DNA of 64,000 bases from an uncultured Caulobacterales bacterium. GTDB taxonomy: Bacteria; Pseudomonadota; Alphaproteobacteria; Caulobacterales; Caulobacteraceae. The notes under the pieces were generated by a model, which did not search any database, was not told where the DNA came from, and saw only the letters and a list, made by a program, of their open reading frames with translations. How positions within the stretch are numbered: the first letter of the stretch is position 1; each line of letters begins with the position of its first letter. Shown one piece after another: positions 30,194 to 42,000 of the stretch. The stretch spans positions 124,001-188,000 of the forward strand of contig CAISEP010000016.1 of NCBI GenBank assembly GCA_903884425.1. The letters run 5' to 3'. Made by a program: the position numbers and the translations under genes.

Positions 30194-30808
30194 TCAGCTA
30201 TGGGCGAAGATGTCGGCGTCTTCCCAGCCCGCCAGGTCCAGCCGGGCACGGGCGGGGAGGAAGTCGAAGCAGGCCTGGGCCAGGGCGTGACGCCCCTCCC
30301 GCAGCAGCATGTCGTCCAGCCGGGCCTTGAGGGCGTGCAGGTTCAGCACGTCGGACGCGGCATAGGCCTGCTGGTCCGCCGACAGGGTCGCCTGGCCCCA
30401 GTCGGAGCTCTGCTGCGCCTTGGAGATGTCGATGCCCAGCAGCTCCTTGGTCACGTCCTTCAGCCCGTGCCGGTCGGTATAGGTCCGCGCCAGCCGCGAG
30501 GCGATCTTGGTGCAATAGACCGGCGTGGTGTCCACCTTCAGGTGCAGGGCGAACATGGCGATGTCGAAGCGGCCGAAATGGAAGATCTTCAGCACCGCCG
30601 GATTGGTCAGCAGGGCCTTCAGGTTGGGGGCGTCATAGGTGGTGCGGTCGAGCTGCACGAGGTGGGCGTGGCCGTCTCCGGCGGAGAGCTGCACCACGCA
30701 CAGGGGGTCGCGGCCCAGGCGCAGGCCCATGGTCTCCGAATCCACGGCCACCGACGGGCCGAAGTCCAGGCCGTCCGGCAGGTCGCCCTTGTGCAGATAG
30801 ATGGTCAT
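30194..30808 (-). CDS. ribonuclease D-type 3'-5' exonuclease
   Basis: VAVDSETMGLRLGRDPLCVVQLS; KIFHFGRFDIAML-like; YAASDVLNLHAL (DEDD family). Confidence 0.9.
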   Translation of the reverse strand: MTIYLHKGDLPDGLDFGPSVAVDSETMGLRLGRDPLCVVQLSAGDGHAHLVQLDRTTYDAPNLKALLTNPAVLKIFHFGRFDIAMFALHLKVDTTPVYCTKIASRLARTYTDRHGLKDVTKELLGIDISKAQQSSDWGQATLSADQQAYAASDVLNLHALKARLDDMLLREGRHALAQACFDFLPARARLDLAGWEDADIFAHS

Positions 30809-30860
30809 GGAACGCAGGGTCCTCCGGCCGGGGCGGGATCGTCAGGCAGCGCCTGTCGGC

Positions 30861-31791
30861 TTAGTCGCTCTGGCCGGTCAGGGCAACCTCGTCGGTGCCG
30901 AGGGCGGCCAGGCGCTCGAACAGCCAGCGCCCGGCAAGGCCCGCCGCCCGGTCCCGCCGCCGGACCACGCTGACCGGCAGGCGGGGCATGCGGTTGCGCC
31001 CGTCCCACGAGGCCGGATGCAGGCGCACCAGGCGGCCCGTCGCCAGGTCATCCTCGACAATGTGCAGGGGCATGCTGCCCCAGCCGAGCCCGGCCAGCAG
31101 CATGGACCGCTTGGCCCCCCGGGTCGGCCAGCCGCCAGGTCCGCCGGGCCGCCACCCCCCGGTCGGGGGTGCGCTCCCCGTCGGTGCGGGAGCTGACCAC
31201 CAGCTGCAGGTGATCGCGCAGGTCCTCCGGATGCAGCGGCCCGGACAGTGCCGCCAGGGGATGGCCCGGCGCCGCCACCACCACCAGGGCGATCTCCCCC
31301 ACCGGCCGGGCCAAAATCTGATCCGGTTCCACCTCGGGGGAGATGACGAGGCCCATGTCCGCCCGGCCGTCCAGCACGGCCCGCCGGGCGGCGTCCAGGC
31401 TCTCCACCTCGATCCGCGTCTGCACCGACGGATAGCGCCCCTGCAGCTCCGACAGCGCCCCCACCAGGCGGGACATGGGGAACATCGCCTCCACCACCAC
31501 CGTCAGCTCCGCCTCCAGCCCGGCGGACAGGCCGCCGGCGACGGCGTGGAAGCCGTCCACGGCCCCGAGGATCGCCTGGACGCAGGGCAGCAGCGCCCGG
31601 CCAGCCTCGCTGAGCACCGGGCGGTAGGCGCTGCGGTCGAACAGCTGAACGCCCGCCTCCGCCTCCAGCCCCTGGACGGCATAGGTCACCGCCGACTGGG
31701 CCCGGCCGAGGGCGCGGGCCGCCGCGGAGAAGCTGCCGGCCTCGACCACGGCCAGGAAGACCCGCAACTGCTCGACGGAAGGATCGGACAT
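30861..31791 (-). pseudogene. LysR family transcriptional regulator, frameshifted at a six-C run (31115-31120)
   Basis: N-terminal HTH MSDPSVEQLRVFLAVVEAGSFSAAARALGRAQSAVTYAVQGLE in one frame, C-terminal MLLAGLGWGSMPLHIVEDDLATGRLVRLHP in another; dropping one base restores ...RLADPGAKRSMLLAGLGWGSM... Confidence 0.85.
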
Positions 31792-31793
31792 TC

Positions 31794-31810
31794 CATCTGT
31801 AAATCAGATG
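31794..31810. promoter_or_regulatory. candidate LysR-type regulator box CATCTG-TAAAT-CAGATG (ATC-N9-GAT, T-N11-A)
   Basis: perfect 6-bp-arm palindrome between divergent LysR and dioxygenase genes. Confidence 0.65.
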
Positions 31811-31894
31811 AAGATCATCACGTCTATCCCGGTTTTATGGATCGTGACGTGGCGTATATAAGTCGGTATCCGCGCCGCAGGAAATGATCGTCCC

Positions 31895-32728
31895 ATGGCT
31901 CCGTCCGCCTCGCACCGCCAGCCGACCCTGTTCATCCCCCACGGGGGCGGGCCGTGCTTCTTCATGGACCCGCCGCCCCAGGCCCCTCACCTGTGGGACG
32001 CCATGGCCGCCTATCTGCGCGGCCTGCTGGACGGCCTGCCGGAGCGCCCGAAGGCGATCCTGATGGTCTCCGGACACTGGGAGACCCCCGGTCCGACCCT
32101 GAACATCGCGCCGAACCCCGGCCTGCTGTTCGACTATTACGGCTTTCCGGAGCACACCTACCGCCTGACCTATCCCGCCCCCGGGGCCCCCTGGCTGGCC
32201 GGGCGGGTGACGGACCTGCTGACCGCCGCCGGAGAGACCGTGGCGACCGAGGCCGACCGGGGCTGGGACCACGGGGTGTTCATCCCGATGATGCTGATCC
32301 GGCCGCAGGCGGACATCCCGATCCTGCAGATGTCCCTGACCGCCGACCTGGACCCCGCCCGGCACCTGGCCATTGGCCGGGCGCTGGCCCCCCTGCGGGA
32401 CGAGGGCGTGCTGATCATCGGCAGCGGCATGAGCTATCACAATCTGCGGGAGTTCTTCGCCCCCCGGGCCGCGGAGGCGGCGGAGGCCTTCGACACCTGG
32501 CTGACCCGGGCGGCGCAGTTGCCGGACACGCGCGATACGGCCCTCGCCCACTGGGCGGAGGGACCCTCCGCCCGGGCCTGCCACCCGCGGGAGGAGCACC
32601 TGATCCCGATGATGGTGGCCGCCGGGGCCGCCGAGGGCGAACCCGGGCACCGCACCTTCAACGACCACATCTTCGCCAAGGCCATTTCGGGCTTCCAGTT
32701 CGGGGACCGCGTCCCCACCTCAGCCTGA
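31895..32728 (+). CDS. DODA-type (LigB-like) extradiol aromatic ring-opening dioxygenase
   Basis: PTLFIPHGGGPCFFMD; SGHWE; DHGVFIPMMLIRP; SGMSYHNL. Confidence 0.9.
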   Translation: MAPSASHRQPTLFIPHGGGPCFFMDPPPQAPHLWDAMAAYLRGLLDGLPERPKAILMVSGHWETPGPTLNIAPNPGLLFDYYGFPEHTYRLTYPAPGAPWLAGRVTDLLTAAGETVATEADRGWDHGVFIPMMLIRPQADIPILQMSLTADLDPARHLAIGRALAPLRDEGVLIIGSGMSYHNLREFFAPRAAEAAEAFDTWLTRAAQLPDTRDTALAHWAEGPSARACHPREEHLIPMMVAAGAAEGEPGHRTFNDHIFAKAISGFQFGDRVPTSA

Positions 32729-32771
32729 CACCGTTTCGAATTCTTCCACCCACCCCACCAGAGGACCTTTC

Positions 32772-33380
32772 ATGAAGACCCTAGCCCTTGCCGCCGGCGC
32801 CGCCGCGCTTCTGCTGTCCACCACCGCCTTCGCCCAGATGGGTCCGAGCACCGACCCCGCCGCGGTGCAGGGCGGCAGCTTCAAGCTCGAGACCAGCCAT
32901 GCGCGGATCGTCTTCTCCCTGTCGCACATGGGCCTCTCCACCTGGTACGGCGACTTCTCCGGCGCCACGGGCACCCTGACCCTCGACCCGAAGGCCCCCG
33001 CCGCGTCGAGCCTGGAGGTGAGCATCCCGACGGCCAGCATCTCCACCACCAATGCGGTCCTGGACGGGGAACTGAAGGCCGCCGACTGGCTGGACGCCAC
33101 CCAGTTCCCGACCATCACCTTCAAGTCCACCAAGGTCACCCCGACGGGCCCGACCACGGCCCAGGTAACCGGCGACCTGACCCTGCACGGGGTCACCCGC
33201 CCGGTGACCCTCGACGCCACCTTCAAGGCGGCCGGCGGCAACATCATGACCAAGGCCTATACGGTGGGCTTCGAGGTGAAGGGCCACCTGAAGCGCAGCG
33301 ACTTCGGCGTGAAGAAGTACGTGCCGCTGATCGGCGACGACGTGGACGTGGTGATCAGCGCCCCCTTCGAGAAGAAGTAG
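32772..33380 (+). CDS. YceI family secreted protein
   Basis: signal peptide; SHARIVFSLSHMGLSTWYGDFSGATGTLTLDP; GDLTLHGVTRPVTLD. Confidence 0.93.
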   Translation: MKTLALAAGAAALLLSTTAFAQMGPSTDPAAVQGGSFKLETSHARIVFSLSHMGLSTWYGDFSGATGTLTLDPKAPAASSLEVSIPTASISTTNAVLDGELKAADWLDATQFPTITFKSTKVTPTGPTTAQVTGDLTLHGVTRPVTLDATFKAAGGNIMTKAYTVGFEVKGHLKRSDFGVKKYVPLIGDDVDVVISAPFEKK

Positions 33381-33400
33381 GTTTTTTCCGGTCGGACTCC

Positions 33401-33431
33401 CGCGGGGCTTGACCCAGGTCATGGCCCCGCG
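33401..33431. promoter_or_regulatory. 31-nt nested palindrome CGCGGGGC-tt-GACC-ca-GGTC-atg-GCCCCGCG containing an FNR/FixK-like box TTGAC-N4-GTCAT
   Basis: direct reading; one mismatch to TTGAC-N4-GTCAA; upstream of the CoA-transferase gene. Confidence 0.35.
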
Positions 33432-33455
33432 AGACGTTCCGGGGCATCGGGATGA

Positions 33456-35018
<1,563 letters not shown>

Positions 35019-35024
35019 CGCGCC

Positions 35025-36284
35025 TCACTTCGCGGGCGGCTTGGCCCCGTAGGTCTCGATCAGCCGGGCCAGCACATAGAGCCGCTCACTGTAGCTTGCG
35101 AGGTCGAGGGTCTCGTTCGGCGTGTGCGCGCCGCTGCCGGTGGCACCCAGCCCGTCCAGGGTGGGCGTGCCCGCCTCGTCCGCCAGCGCCGATTCCGACG
35201 CCCCGCCATTGCCGTAGAGCCGGTAGGTGCCCCCGTTGAACTCCGCCCGGGCCCTGTTGGCCTCGGCCGCCACCCGCAGCACCCGGTCATTGGCCACCAG
35301 CGGCGGGAAGGTCGGCGCATAGCTGATGCTCACCGTGGTGTCGGGAACCTCGGTCTGGGCGGCATTGGCCCGGGCCCTGGCCCCGACGCTCTCCATCTCC
35401 TCCACGGTGCGGCCGCGGACATTGAGGGTGGCCTCGGCATAGTCCGGAATGATGTTGTCCCGGCTGCCCCCCTTCAGCAGGGTGAGGTTGACGGTGATGT
35501 GCTCGCCGGACCGGGGGAAGGCCGCTTCCATCATCCGGATCTGGTGCATCAGCTCGTCCCCGGCGTTGCGGCCGTTCTGCGGCTCCATCCCCGCATGGGC
35601 GGACCGGCCCCGGACCTGGATCACCAACTTGGCCGAGGACTTGCGCCAGACGGTCAGGGTGTCGGGATATTCCGGCTCGAGGTTGAACTCCACGTCATGT
35701 TCTCGCACCAGCCGCTCGATCAGCTTGCGCGCGCCGGGGGAGCCGCGCTCCTCGCTGGTCTCCACCAGGAAGGTGATCTTCCCATAGTCCGTCCGCTTCA
35801 GGTCATGCAGCAGCTGCAGGGCGGTGAGGCCGGTGACCACGCCGCCCTTCTCGTCCATCACCCCGGGGCCAGAGGCCGTGTCCCCCACCACCTTGAAGGG
35901 CCGCTTCGCCGCCTCCCCGTCCTCCAGCACGGTGTCGATGTGGCCGATCAGCAGGACCCGGCCCTTGCCCTTGCCGGTGAAGCTGGCCACCAGGTTCGAC
36001 GGCAGGCCGGGCACCTCGGCGGGGGCGAGCTCCACCGCCGCGCCCATGGCCTTCAGACGCTCCGCCAGGATCGCCTGGATCTTCTCGCCCCCCGCCACAT
36101 TGCCGGTGCCCGAGTCGATGTCGACGATCTGTTCCAGCAGGGCGAGTTCCGAGGCCCTGGCGGCGGTGGCGGCGGCCTTCAGGCGCGCATCCGGGTGGGC
36201 ACGCTCGGCCCCGCTGACCGGTCCGGCCAGCATCAGGGCGGCCGCGGAGACGGCGAGGGAGATGGAACCGGGCAGACGGATCAT
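35025..36284 (-). CDS. M20 family metallopeptidase, glutamate carboxypeptidase-like, secreted
   Basis: signal peptide; LIGHIDTVLEDGEA; GPGVMDEKGGVV; ETSEERGSPGAR; RGRSAHAGMEPQNG. Confidence 0.88.
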   Translation of the reverse strand: MIRLPGSISLAVSAAALMLAGPVSGAERAHPDARLKAAATAARASELALLEQIVDIDSGTGNVAGGEKIQAILAERLKAMGAAVELAPAEVPGLPSNLVASFTGKGKGRVLLIGHIDTVLEDGEAAKRPFKVVGDTASGPGVMDEKGGVVTGLTALQLLHDLKRTDYGKITFLVETSEERGSPGARKLIERLVREHDVEFNLEPEYPDTLTVWRKSSAKLVIQVRGRSAHAGMEPQNGRNAGDELMHQIRMMEAAFPRSGEHITVNLTLLKGGSRDNIIPDYAEATLNVRGRTVEEMESVGARARANAAQTEVPDTTVSISYAPTFPPLVANDRVLRVAAEANRARAEFNGGTYRLYGNGGASESALADEAGTPTLDGLGATGSGAHTPNETLDLASYSERLYVLARLIETYGAKPPAK

Positions 36285-36479
36285 CGAGGGGCACTCCAGC
36301 TTGCGGCGTCCCGCCGTTCTAGCATCTGTCATCCGTCTGTCGCCCGGGAAAGCGGCGGTGGCTTCTGGAAAGCCCGGGAACGGCCCTCCTTCGTTGCGCG
36401 GTTTCGTCCCATCGTCTATCGACGGGCTGTTCCCGCGGCCGATCCCGCGGCGGGACCGGCAACGGCATCGAGGTTGACC

Positions 36480-37439
36480 ATGCAGGAATTGGTGACGGTA
36501 TTCGGCGGCGGCGGGTTTGTGGGTCGCCACACGGTGCGCGCCCTGGCGCGGCAGGGCCATCGGGTCCGGGTCGCCGTGCGTCGCCCCCATCTGGTGCCCG
36601 AGCTCCGGGTCATGGGCGACGTGGGGCAGATCGAGCTGGTCCAGGCCAATATCCGCAACGCCGACTCCGTGACCCGCGCCCTGGACGGCGCCACCGCCGT
36701 CGTCAATCTGGTGGGCGTGCTCTATGCCTCGGGGAAGCAGACCTTCACCGCCGTCCAGGCCGAGGGACCCGCCACCATCGCCGCCCTGGCCGCCCGGGAG
36801 GGAGTGACGAAGTTCGTGCAGATGTCCGCCATCGGCGCGAACCCGAAGTCGAGCGCCGCCTATGCCCGGTCCAAGGCCGCAGGCGAGGCCGCCGTGCGCG
36901 CCGCGATCCCCGGTGCCACCGTGCTGCGCCCGTCCATCGTGTTCGGACCGGAGGACGACTTCTTCAACCGCTTCGCCGCCATGGCCGCGGTGTCCCCCGT
37001 GCTGCCCCTGATCGGCGGCGGCAAGTCGCGGTTCCAGCCGGTCTATGTGACGGACGTGGCCGCCGCCATCACCGCGGTGCTGAGCCAGCCCGCCCTCGCC
37101 GGCGCCACCTACGAGCTGGGCGGGCCGAGCACCTACAGCTTCCGCGAGCTCCTGGAGCTGATCGTCCGCGAGACCGGACGCCACCCCGCCCTGGTCCCCG
37201 TGCCCTGGCCCCTGGCCGGCCTGATCGGCATGGTGGGCGACCTCCAGGCAGCCGTCCTGCCGATCCCGCCGGTGCTGACCTCCGACCAGGTGCGGCTGCT
37301 GCGGTCGGACAATGTGGTCGCGGCGGGTGCGCCGGGCCTGGCGGCGCTGGGCATCACGCCGACCCCGGTGGAGGCCGTGGCGCCGTCCTATCTGTGGCGG
37401 TTCCGGTCCGGTGGCCAGTTCGCCGAGGCCGCGTCCTGA
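36480..37439 (+). CDS. NAD(P)-dependent epimerase, complex I NDUFA9 subunit-like
   Basis: VTVFGGGGFVGRHTVRALARQGHRVRVAVRRP; start at ATG 36480. Confidence 0.85.
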   Translation: MQELVTVFGGGGFVGRHTVRALARQGHRVRVAVRRPHLVPELRVMGDVGQIELVQANIRNADSVTRALDGATAVVNLVGVLYASGKQTFTAVQAEGPATIAALAAREGVTKFVQMSAIGANPKSSAAYARSKAAGEAAVRAAIPGATVLRPSIVFGPEDDFFNRFAAMAAVSPVLPLIGGGKSRFQPVYVTDVAAAITAVLSQPALAGATYELGGPSTYSFRELLELIVRETGRHPALVPVPWPLAGLIGMVGDLQAAVLPIPPVLTSDQVRLLRSDNVVAAGAPGLAALGITPTPVEAVAPSYLWRFRSGGQFAEAAS

Positions 37440-37446
37440 TCCTTCG

Positions 37447-37471
37447 ATATGGTCTACTTGTTGGACCATAT
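37447..37471. promoter_or_regulatory. candidate operator upstream of gltDB: ATATGGTC-N9-GACCATAT, with a further half-site TGGACCATA at 37535-37543
   Basis: perfect 8-bp arms read directly. Confidence 0.45.
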
Positions 37472-37614
37472 GTCGATTGAGATGCGATTTCCGGCGATTC
37501 CGGACGCGCAGGGACCGGATATTAGTCCTCAAACTGGACCATAAGGTTTTCGAGGGTCATCTTTCCCCGTATAGGGCGCGTTGAGCACCCTTCCCGGGCA
37601 CGAGAGACCCCGTC

Positions 37615-39063
37615 ATGGCCGAACGCCTGCTGAAATTTGTCGCCACGCCCCGGGCGACCCCGCCCAAGCGCAAGGCCGCGGAGCGGACCCACGACTTCGG
37701 CGAGATCTATGCGGACTACGACCTCGCCCGGGGGGAGGAGCAGGCGTCCCGCTGCTCCCAGTGCGGCGTGCCGTTCTGCCAGAACGCCTGTCCGCTGCAC
37801 AACAACATCCCCGACTGGCTGAAGATGACCGCCGAGGGCCGGCTGGAGGACGCCTATGCCCTGTCCGCCGCCACCTCCACCATGCCGGAGATCTGCGGCC
37901 GCATCTGCCCGCAGGACCGCCTGTGCGAAGGCTCCTGCGTCATCGAGCAGGCGGGGTGGGAGACCGTCTCCATCGGCGCGGTGGAGAAGTTCATCACCGA
38001 CACGGCCTGGGAACAGGGCTGGGTCAAGCCGCTGAAGCCCCTGCGCGAGCGGGCGCAGTCCGTGGGGATCATCGGCGCGGGCCCGGCGGGCCTGACGGCG
38101 GCGGAGCGGCTGCGGGAGCGGGGCTATCTGGTCACCGTCTATGACCGGCACGACCGGCCCGGGGGCTTGCTGATCTATGGCATTCCCGGCTTCAAGCTGG
38201 AAAAGGACGTGGTGGTCCGGCGCACGGCCCGGCTGGCGGAGGGCGGGGTGATCTTCCGCATGAACTTCGAGGTGGGCCGCGATGCCACCCTCGCCGACCT
38301 GCGGGCCCGGCACGACGCCCTGCTGGTCGCAACGGGTGTCTACAAGGCCCGCGACATCGCCGTCCCCGGCGCTGGCTCCGCCGGGGTCGCCGCGGCCCTG
38401 GACTATCTGATCGCCTCCAACCGGTCGGGCCTCGGGGATGGTCCGCCGCCTGCGGAACTGGACGCAAAGGGCAAGCGGGTGGTGGTGATCGGCGGCGGCG
38501 ACACGGCCATGGACTGCGTCCGCACCGCCGTCCGCCAGGGGGCCGTCAGCGTCACCTGCCTCTATCGCCGGGACCGGGCCAACATGCCGGGTTCCGACCG
38601 GGAAGTGACCCATGCCGAGGAGGAGGGCGTGGTGTTCGAATGGCTGGCCCTGCCCAAGGCGCTGCACGGGGACGCCAGCGGCGTTCAGGGGGTGAAGGCG
38701 GTGCGCATGCGGCTGGGTCCGCCGGACGCGTCCGGCCGCCAGACGCCGGAGGAGGTGCCCGGCAGCGAGTTCGACCTGCCCGCCGATCTGGTGATCAAGG
38801 CGCTCGGCTTCGATCCGGAGGACGTGGTCCACGCCTATGGCGCGCCGGGCCTCGCGGTGAACCGCTGGGGCGCGATCAAGGTCGACAACAAGACCCTGGA
38901 GACCAGCCTCGACGGCGTGTTCGCCGCCGGAGACATCGCCCGCGGCGCCTCGCTGGTGGTCTGGGCCGTCCGCGACGGTCTGGACGCCGCCGAGGGCGTG
39001 CACCGCTATCTGGAAAAGTCGGCCGCGGCGAAAGCCGGTCTGGCCCTTGCCGAACAGGCCTGA
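37615..39063 (+). CDS. gltD: glutamate synthase small subunit
   Basis: CSQCGVPFCQNACPLHNNIPDW; GAGPAGLTAAERLRERGY; VIGGGDTAMDC. Confidence 0.96.
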   Translation: MAERLLKFVATPRATPPKRKAAERTHDFGEIYADYDLARGEEQASRCSQCGVPFCQNACPLHNNIPDWLKMTAEGRLEDAYALSAATSTMPEICGRICPQDRLCEGSCVIEQAGWETVSIGAVEKFITDTAWEQGWVKPLKPLRERAQSVGIIGAGPAGLTAAERLRERGYLVTVYDRHDRPGGLLIYGIPGFKLEKDVVVRRTARLAEGGVIFRMNFEVGRDATLADLRARHDALLVATGVYKARDIAVPGAGSAGVAAALDYLIASNRSGLGDGPPPAELDAKGKRVVVIGGGDTAMDCVRTAVRQGAVSVTCLYRRDRANMPGSDREVTHAEEEGVVFEWLALPKALHGDASGVQGVKAVRMRLGPPDASGRQTPEEVPGSEFDLPADLVIKALGFDPEDVVHAYGAPGLAVNRWGAIKVDNKTLETSLDGVFAAGDIARGASLVVWAVRDGLDAAEGVHRYLEKSAAAKAGLALAEQA

Positions 39064-39067
39064 GCCC

Positions 39068-42000
39068 ATGTCAGACACCATCGACCGCTACCTCGCCAAC
39101 CGCCGTCTGCTGACCGAGACCGGCGCCTATGACCCTGCCAGTGAGCGGGACAATTGCGGCGTGGGCCTCGTCTGCGCCGTGGACGGCAAGCCCCGCCGGG
39201 AAGTGGTGGAACTGGCCATCCGCGCCCTGAAGGCCGTCTGGCACCGGGGGGCCGTGGACGCCGACGGCAAGACCGGGGACGGGGCGGGCATCCTGCTCAA
39301 CGTGCCGCAGGACTTCTTTGCCGACCAGGTCCGCCGGATCGGCCACCGGGTGCAGCCCGGCGCCATCGCGGTCGGCCAGATCTTCCTGCCCCGCACCGAC
39401 CTGGGCGCGCAGGAGGCCTGCCGCACCATCGTCGAGAGCGAGGTGCTCCGCGCGGGCTTCTACATCTATGGCTGGCGCCAGGTGCCGGTGAACACCGCCG
39501 TGATCGGGGAGAAGGCCAACGCCACCCGCCCCGAGATCGAGCAGATCATGCTGGCCGCCCCCGCCGCCCTGATCGCCGATGACACGGACGGATCGAAGCT
39601 CGAGCGCGCCCTGTTCCTGATCCGCAAGCGGATCGAGAAGCAGGTGTCCGCCGCGGGCGTGGCCCCCTTCTATGTCTGCTCCTTCTCCGCCCGGTCCCTG
39701 GTCTACAAGGGCATGTTCCTGGCGGAGCACATCGACGACTTCTATCCCGACCTGCGGGATGCGCGCTTCGCCAGCGCGGTCGCCATCTTCCACCAGCGCT
39801 ATTCCACCAACACCTTCCCGGAATGGCGCCTGGCCCAACCCTTCCGCATGCTGGCCCACAACGGCGAGATCAACACGCTGAAGGGCAACGTCAACTGGAT
39901 GAAGAGCCACGAGATCCGCATGACCGCGGATGCGTTCGGCGAGGATGACGGGCTGGTCAAGCCGGTGATCCAGCCGGGTGGCTCCGACTCCGCGGCGCTG
40001 GACAATGTGTTCGAGGTGCTGGTCCGCGCCGGTCGCCCGGCACCCATGGTGAAGGCGCTTTTGATGCCGGAGGCGGCGTCGCCCCGGCTGAAGCCGTCAC
40101 ACGCGGCCCTCTATGCCTATTGCAACGCGGTGATGGAGCCGTGGGACGGCCCCGCGGCGGTGTGCGCCACGGACGGCCGCTGGGTGGTGGCGGGCAAGGA
40201 CCGCAACGGCCTGCGCCCCCTGCGGGTGGCCCGCACCGCCGACGGCCTTTTGATCATGGGCTCCGAAGCCGGCATGTGCGGCGTCGATGAGAGCCGCATC
40301 GTCTCCAAGACCCACATCACCGCCGGCCGGATGCTGGCCGTGGACCTGAAGGAGGGCCGCTTCTACGACGAGGAGGAGCTGGTCGACGCCCTGGCCGATG
40401 ATCATCCGTATACGGAATGGCTGAAGAACATCGTGGCCCTGGAGACCCGGATCGGGCCGGGCCCCGAGCCCCGCCAGCTGGACCGGGAGGCCCTGACCCG
40501 CCGCCAGGTGGCTGCCGGCCTGTCCCTGGAGGACGTGGAACTGATCCTCGCCCCCCTGGCCGAGGAGGGCAAGGAGGCGGTCGGCTCCATGGGCGACGAC
40601 ACGCCGCTGGCGGTGCTGTCGGAGGGCTATCGGCCCTTGAGCCACTTCTTCCGCCAGAACTTCAGCCAGGTGACCAATCCGCCCATCGACCCCCTGCGGG
40701 AGACGGCGGTGATGAGCCTGAAGACCCGCTTCAAGAACCTCGGCAACATCCTGGCCCAGGACGAGACCCAGACCGACGTCTACGTGCTGGAAAGCCCGAT
40801 CCTGACCAACGGCATGTACGAGCGGTTCCGCGGCGTGCTGGGGGAGAAGGCCGCGGCGGTGATCGACTGCACCTTCCCCCTGCCCGCCCCCGGCGCGGCC
40901 GCAGGCGCGACCCTGCGCGCGCATCTGGACCGCATCCGCGCCGAGGCGGAGGAGGCGGCGCTGTCCGGCCGCACCCAGATCGTGCTGACCGACGAGGGCG
41001 TGGGCCCCGACCGCTGCGCCGTGCCCATGGTGCTGGCCACCGGGGGTGTGCACAGCCACCTGGTCGCCCGGGGCCTGCGCTCCTACGTCTCCATCATCGT
41101 CCGCTCGGCGGAATGCGTGGACACCCACGGCTTTGCGGTGCTGATCGGCGTGGGGGCCACGGCGGTGAACGCCTGGCTGGCGCAGGAGACCTTCCAGGAC
41201 CGGCTGGAGCGGGGCCTGATGGGGGACCTGTCCCTGCGCGACGCCTGCCTGAACTTCAAGAAGGGCATCGAGGCGGGTCTTCTGAAGATCATCTCCAAGA
41301 TGGGCATCTCGGTGATCTCGTCCTATCGGGGCGGATCGAACTTCGAGGCCATCGGCCTGTCCCGGGCCCTGGTGGCGGAGTTCTTCCCCAGCATGAACTC
41401 CCGCATCTCCGGGATCGGCGTGGCGGGGCTGGAGCAGAAGGCGCTGGAGGCCCACGACCGGGCCTATGGCGCCAGCGCCATCGCGCTGCCGGTGGGCGGT
41501 TTCTATCGCCATCGGGCGTCGGGGGAGAAGCACGCCTACGAGGCGGCGATGATCCACACCCTGCAGGAGGCCTGCAACACCGGCTCGTTCGAGCTCTACC
41601 GCAAGTTCGCCGACGGCATGCGCAGCGACCGTCCCGTGGCCCTGCGCGACCTCCTGCAATGGCAGAGCGACCGCAAGCCCGTGCCCCTGGACGAGGTGGA
41701 AAGCGTCAACTCCATCCGCAAGCGTTTCGTCACGCCGGGCATGAGCCTGGGGGCCCTGTCGCCGGAAGCCCACGGGGTGCTGAACATCGCCATGAACCGG
41801 ATCGGCGCGCGCTCCGTCTCCGGCGAGGGCGGCGAGGTGCCGGAGCGCTATCGCCCCTTGCCCAACGGGGACAACCCCAATTCGGCGGTGAAGCAGGTGG
41901 CCTCCGGCCGCTTCGGGGTCACGGCGGAATATCTGAACCAGTGCCGGGAGATCGAGATCAAGGTCGCGCAAGGGGCCAAGCCCGGCGAGGGCGGCCAGCT

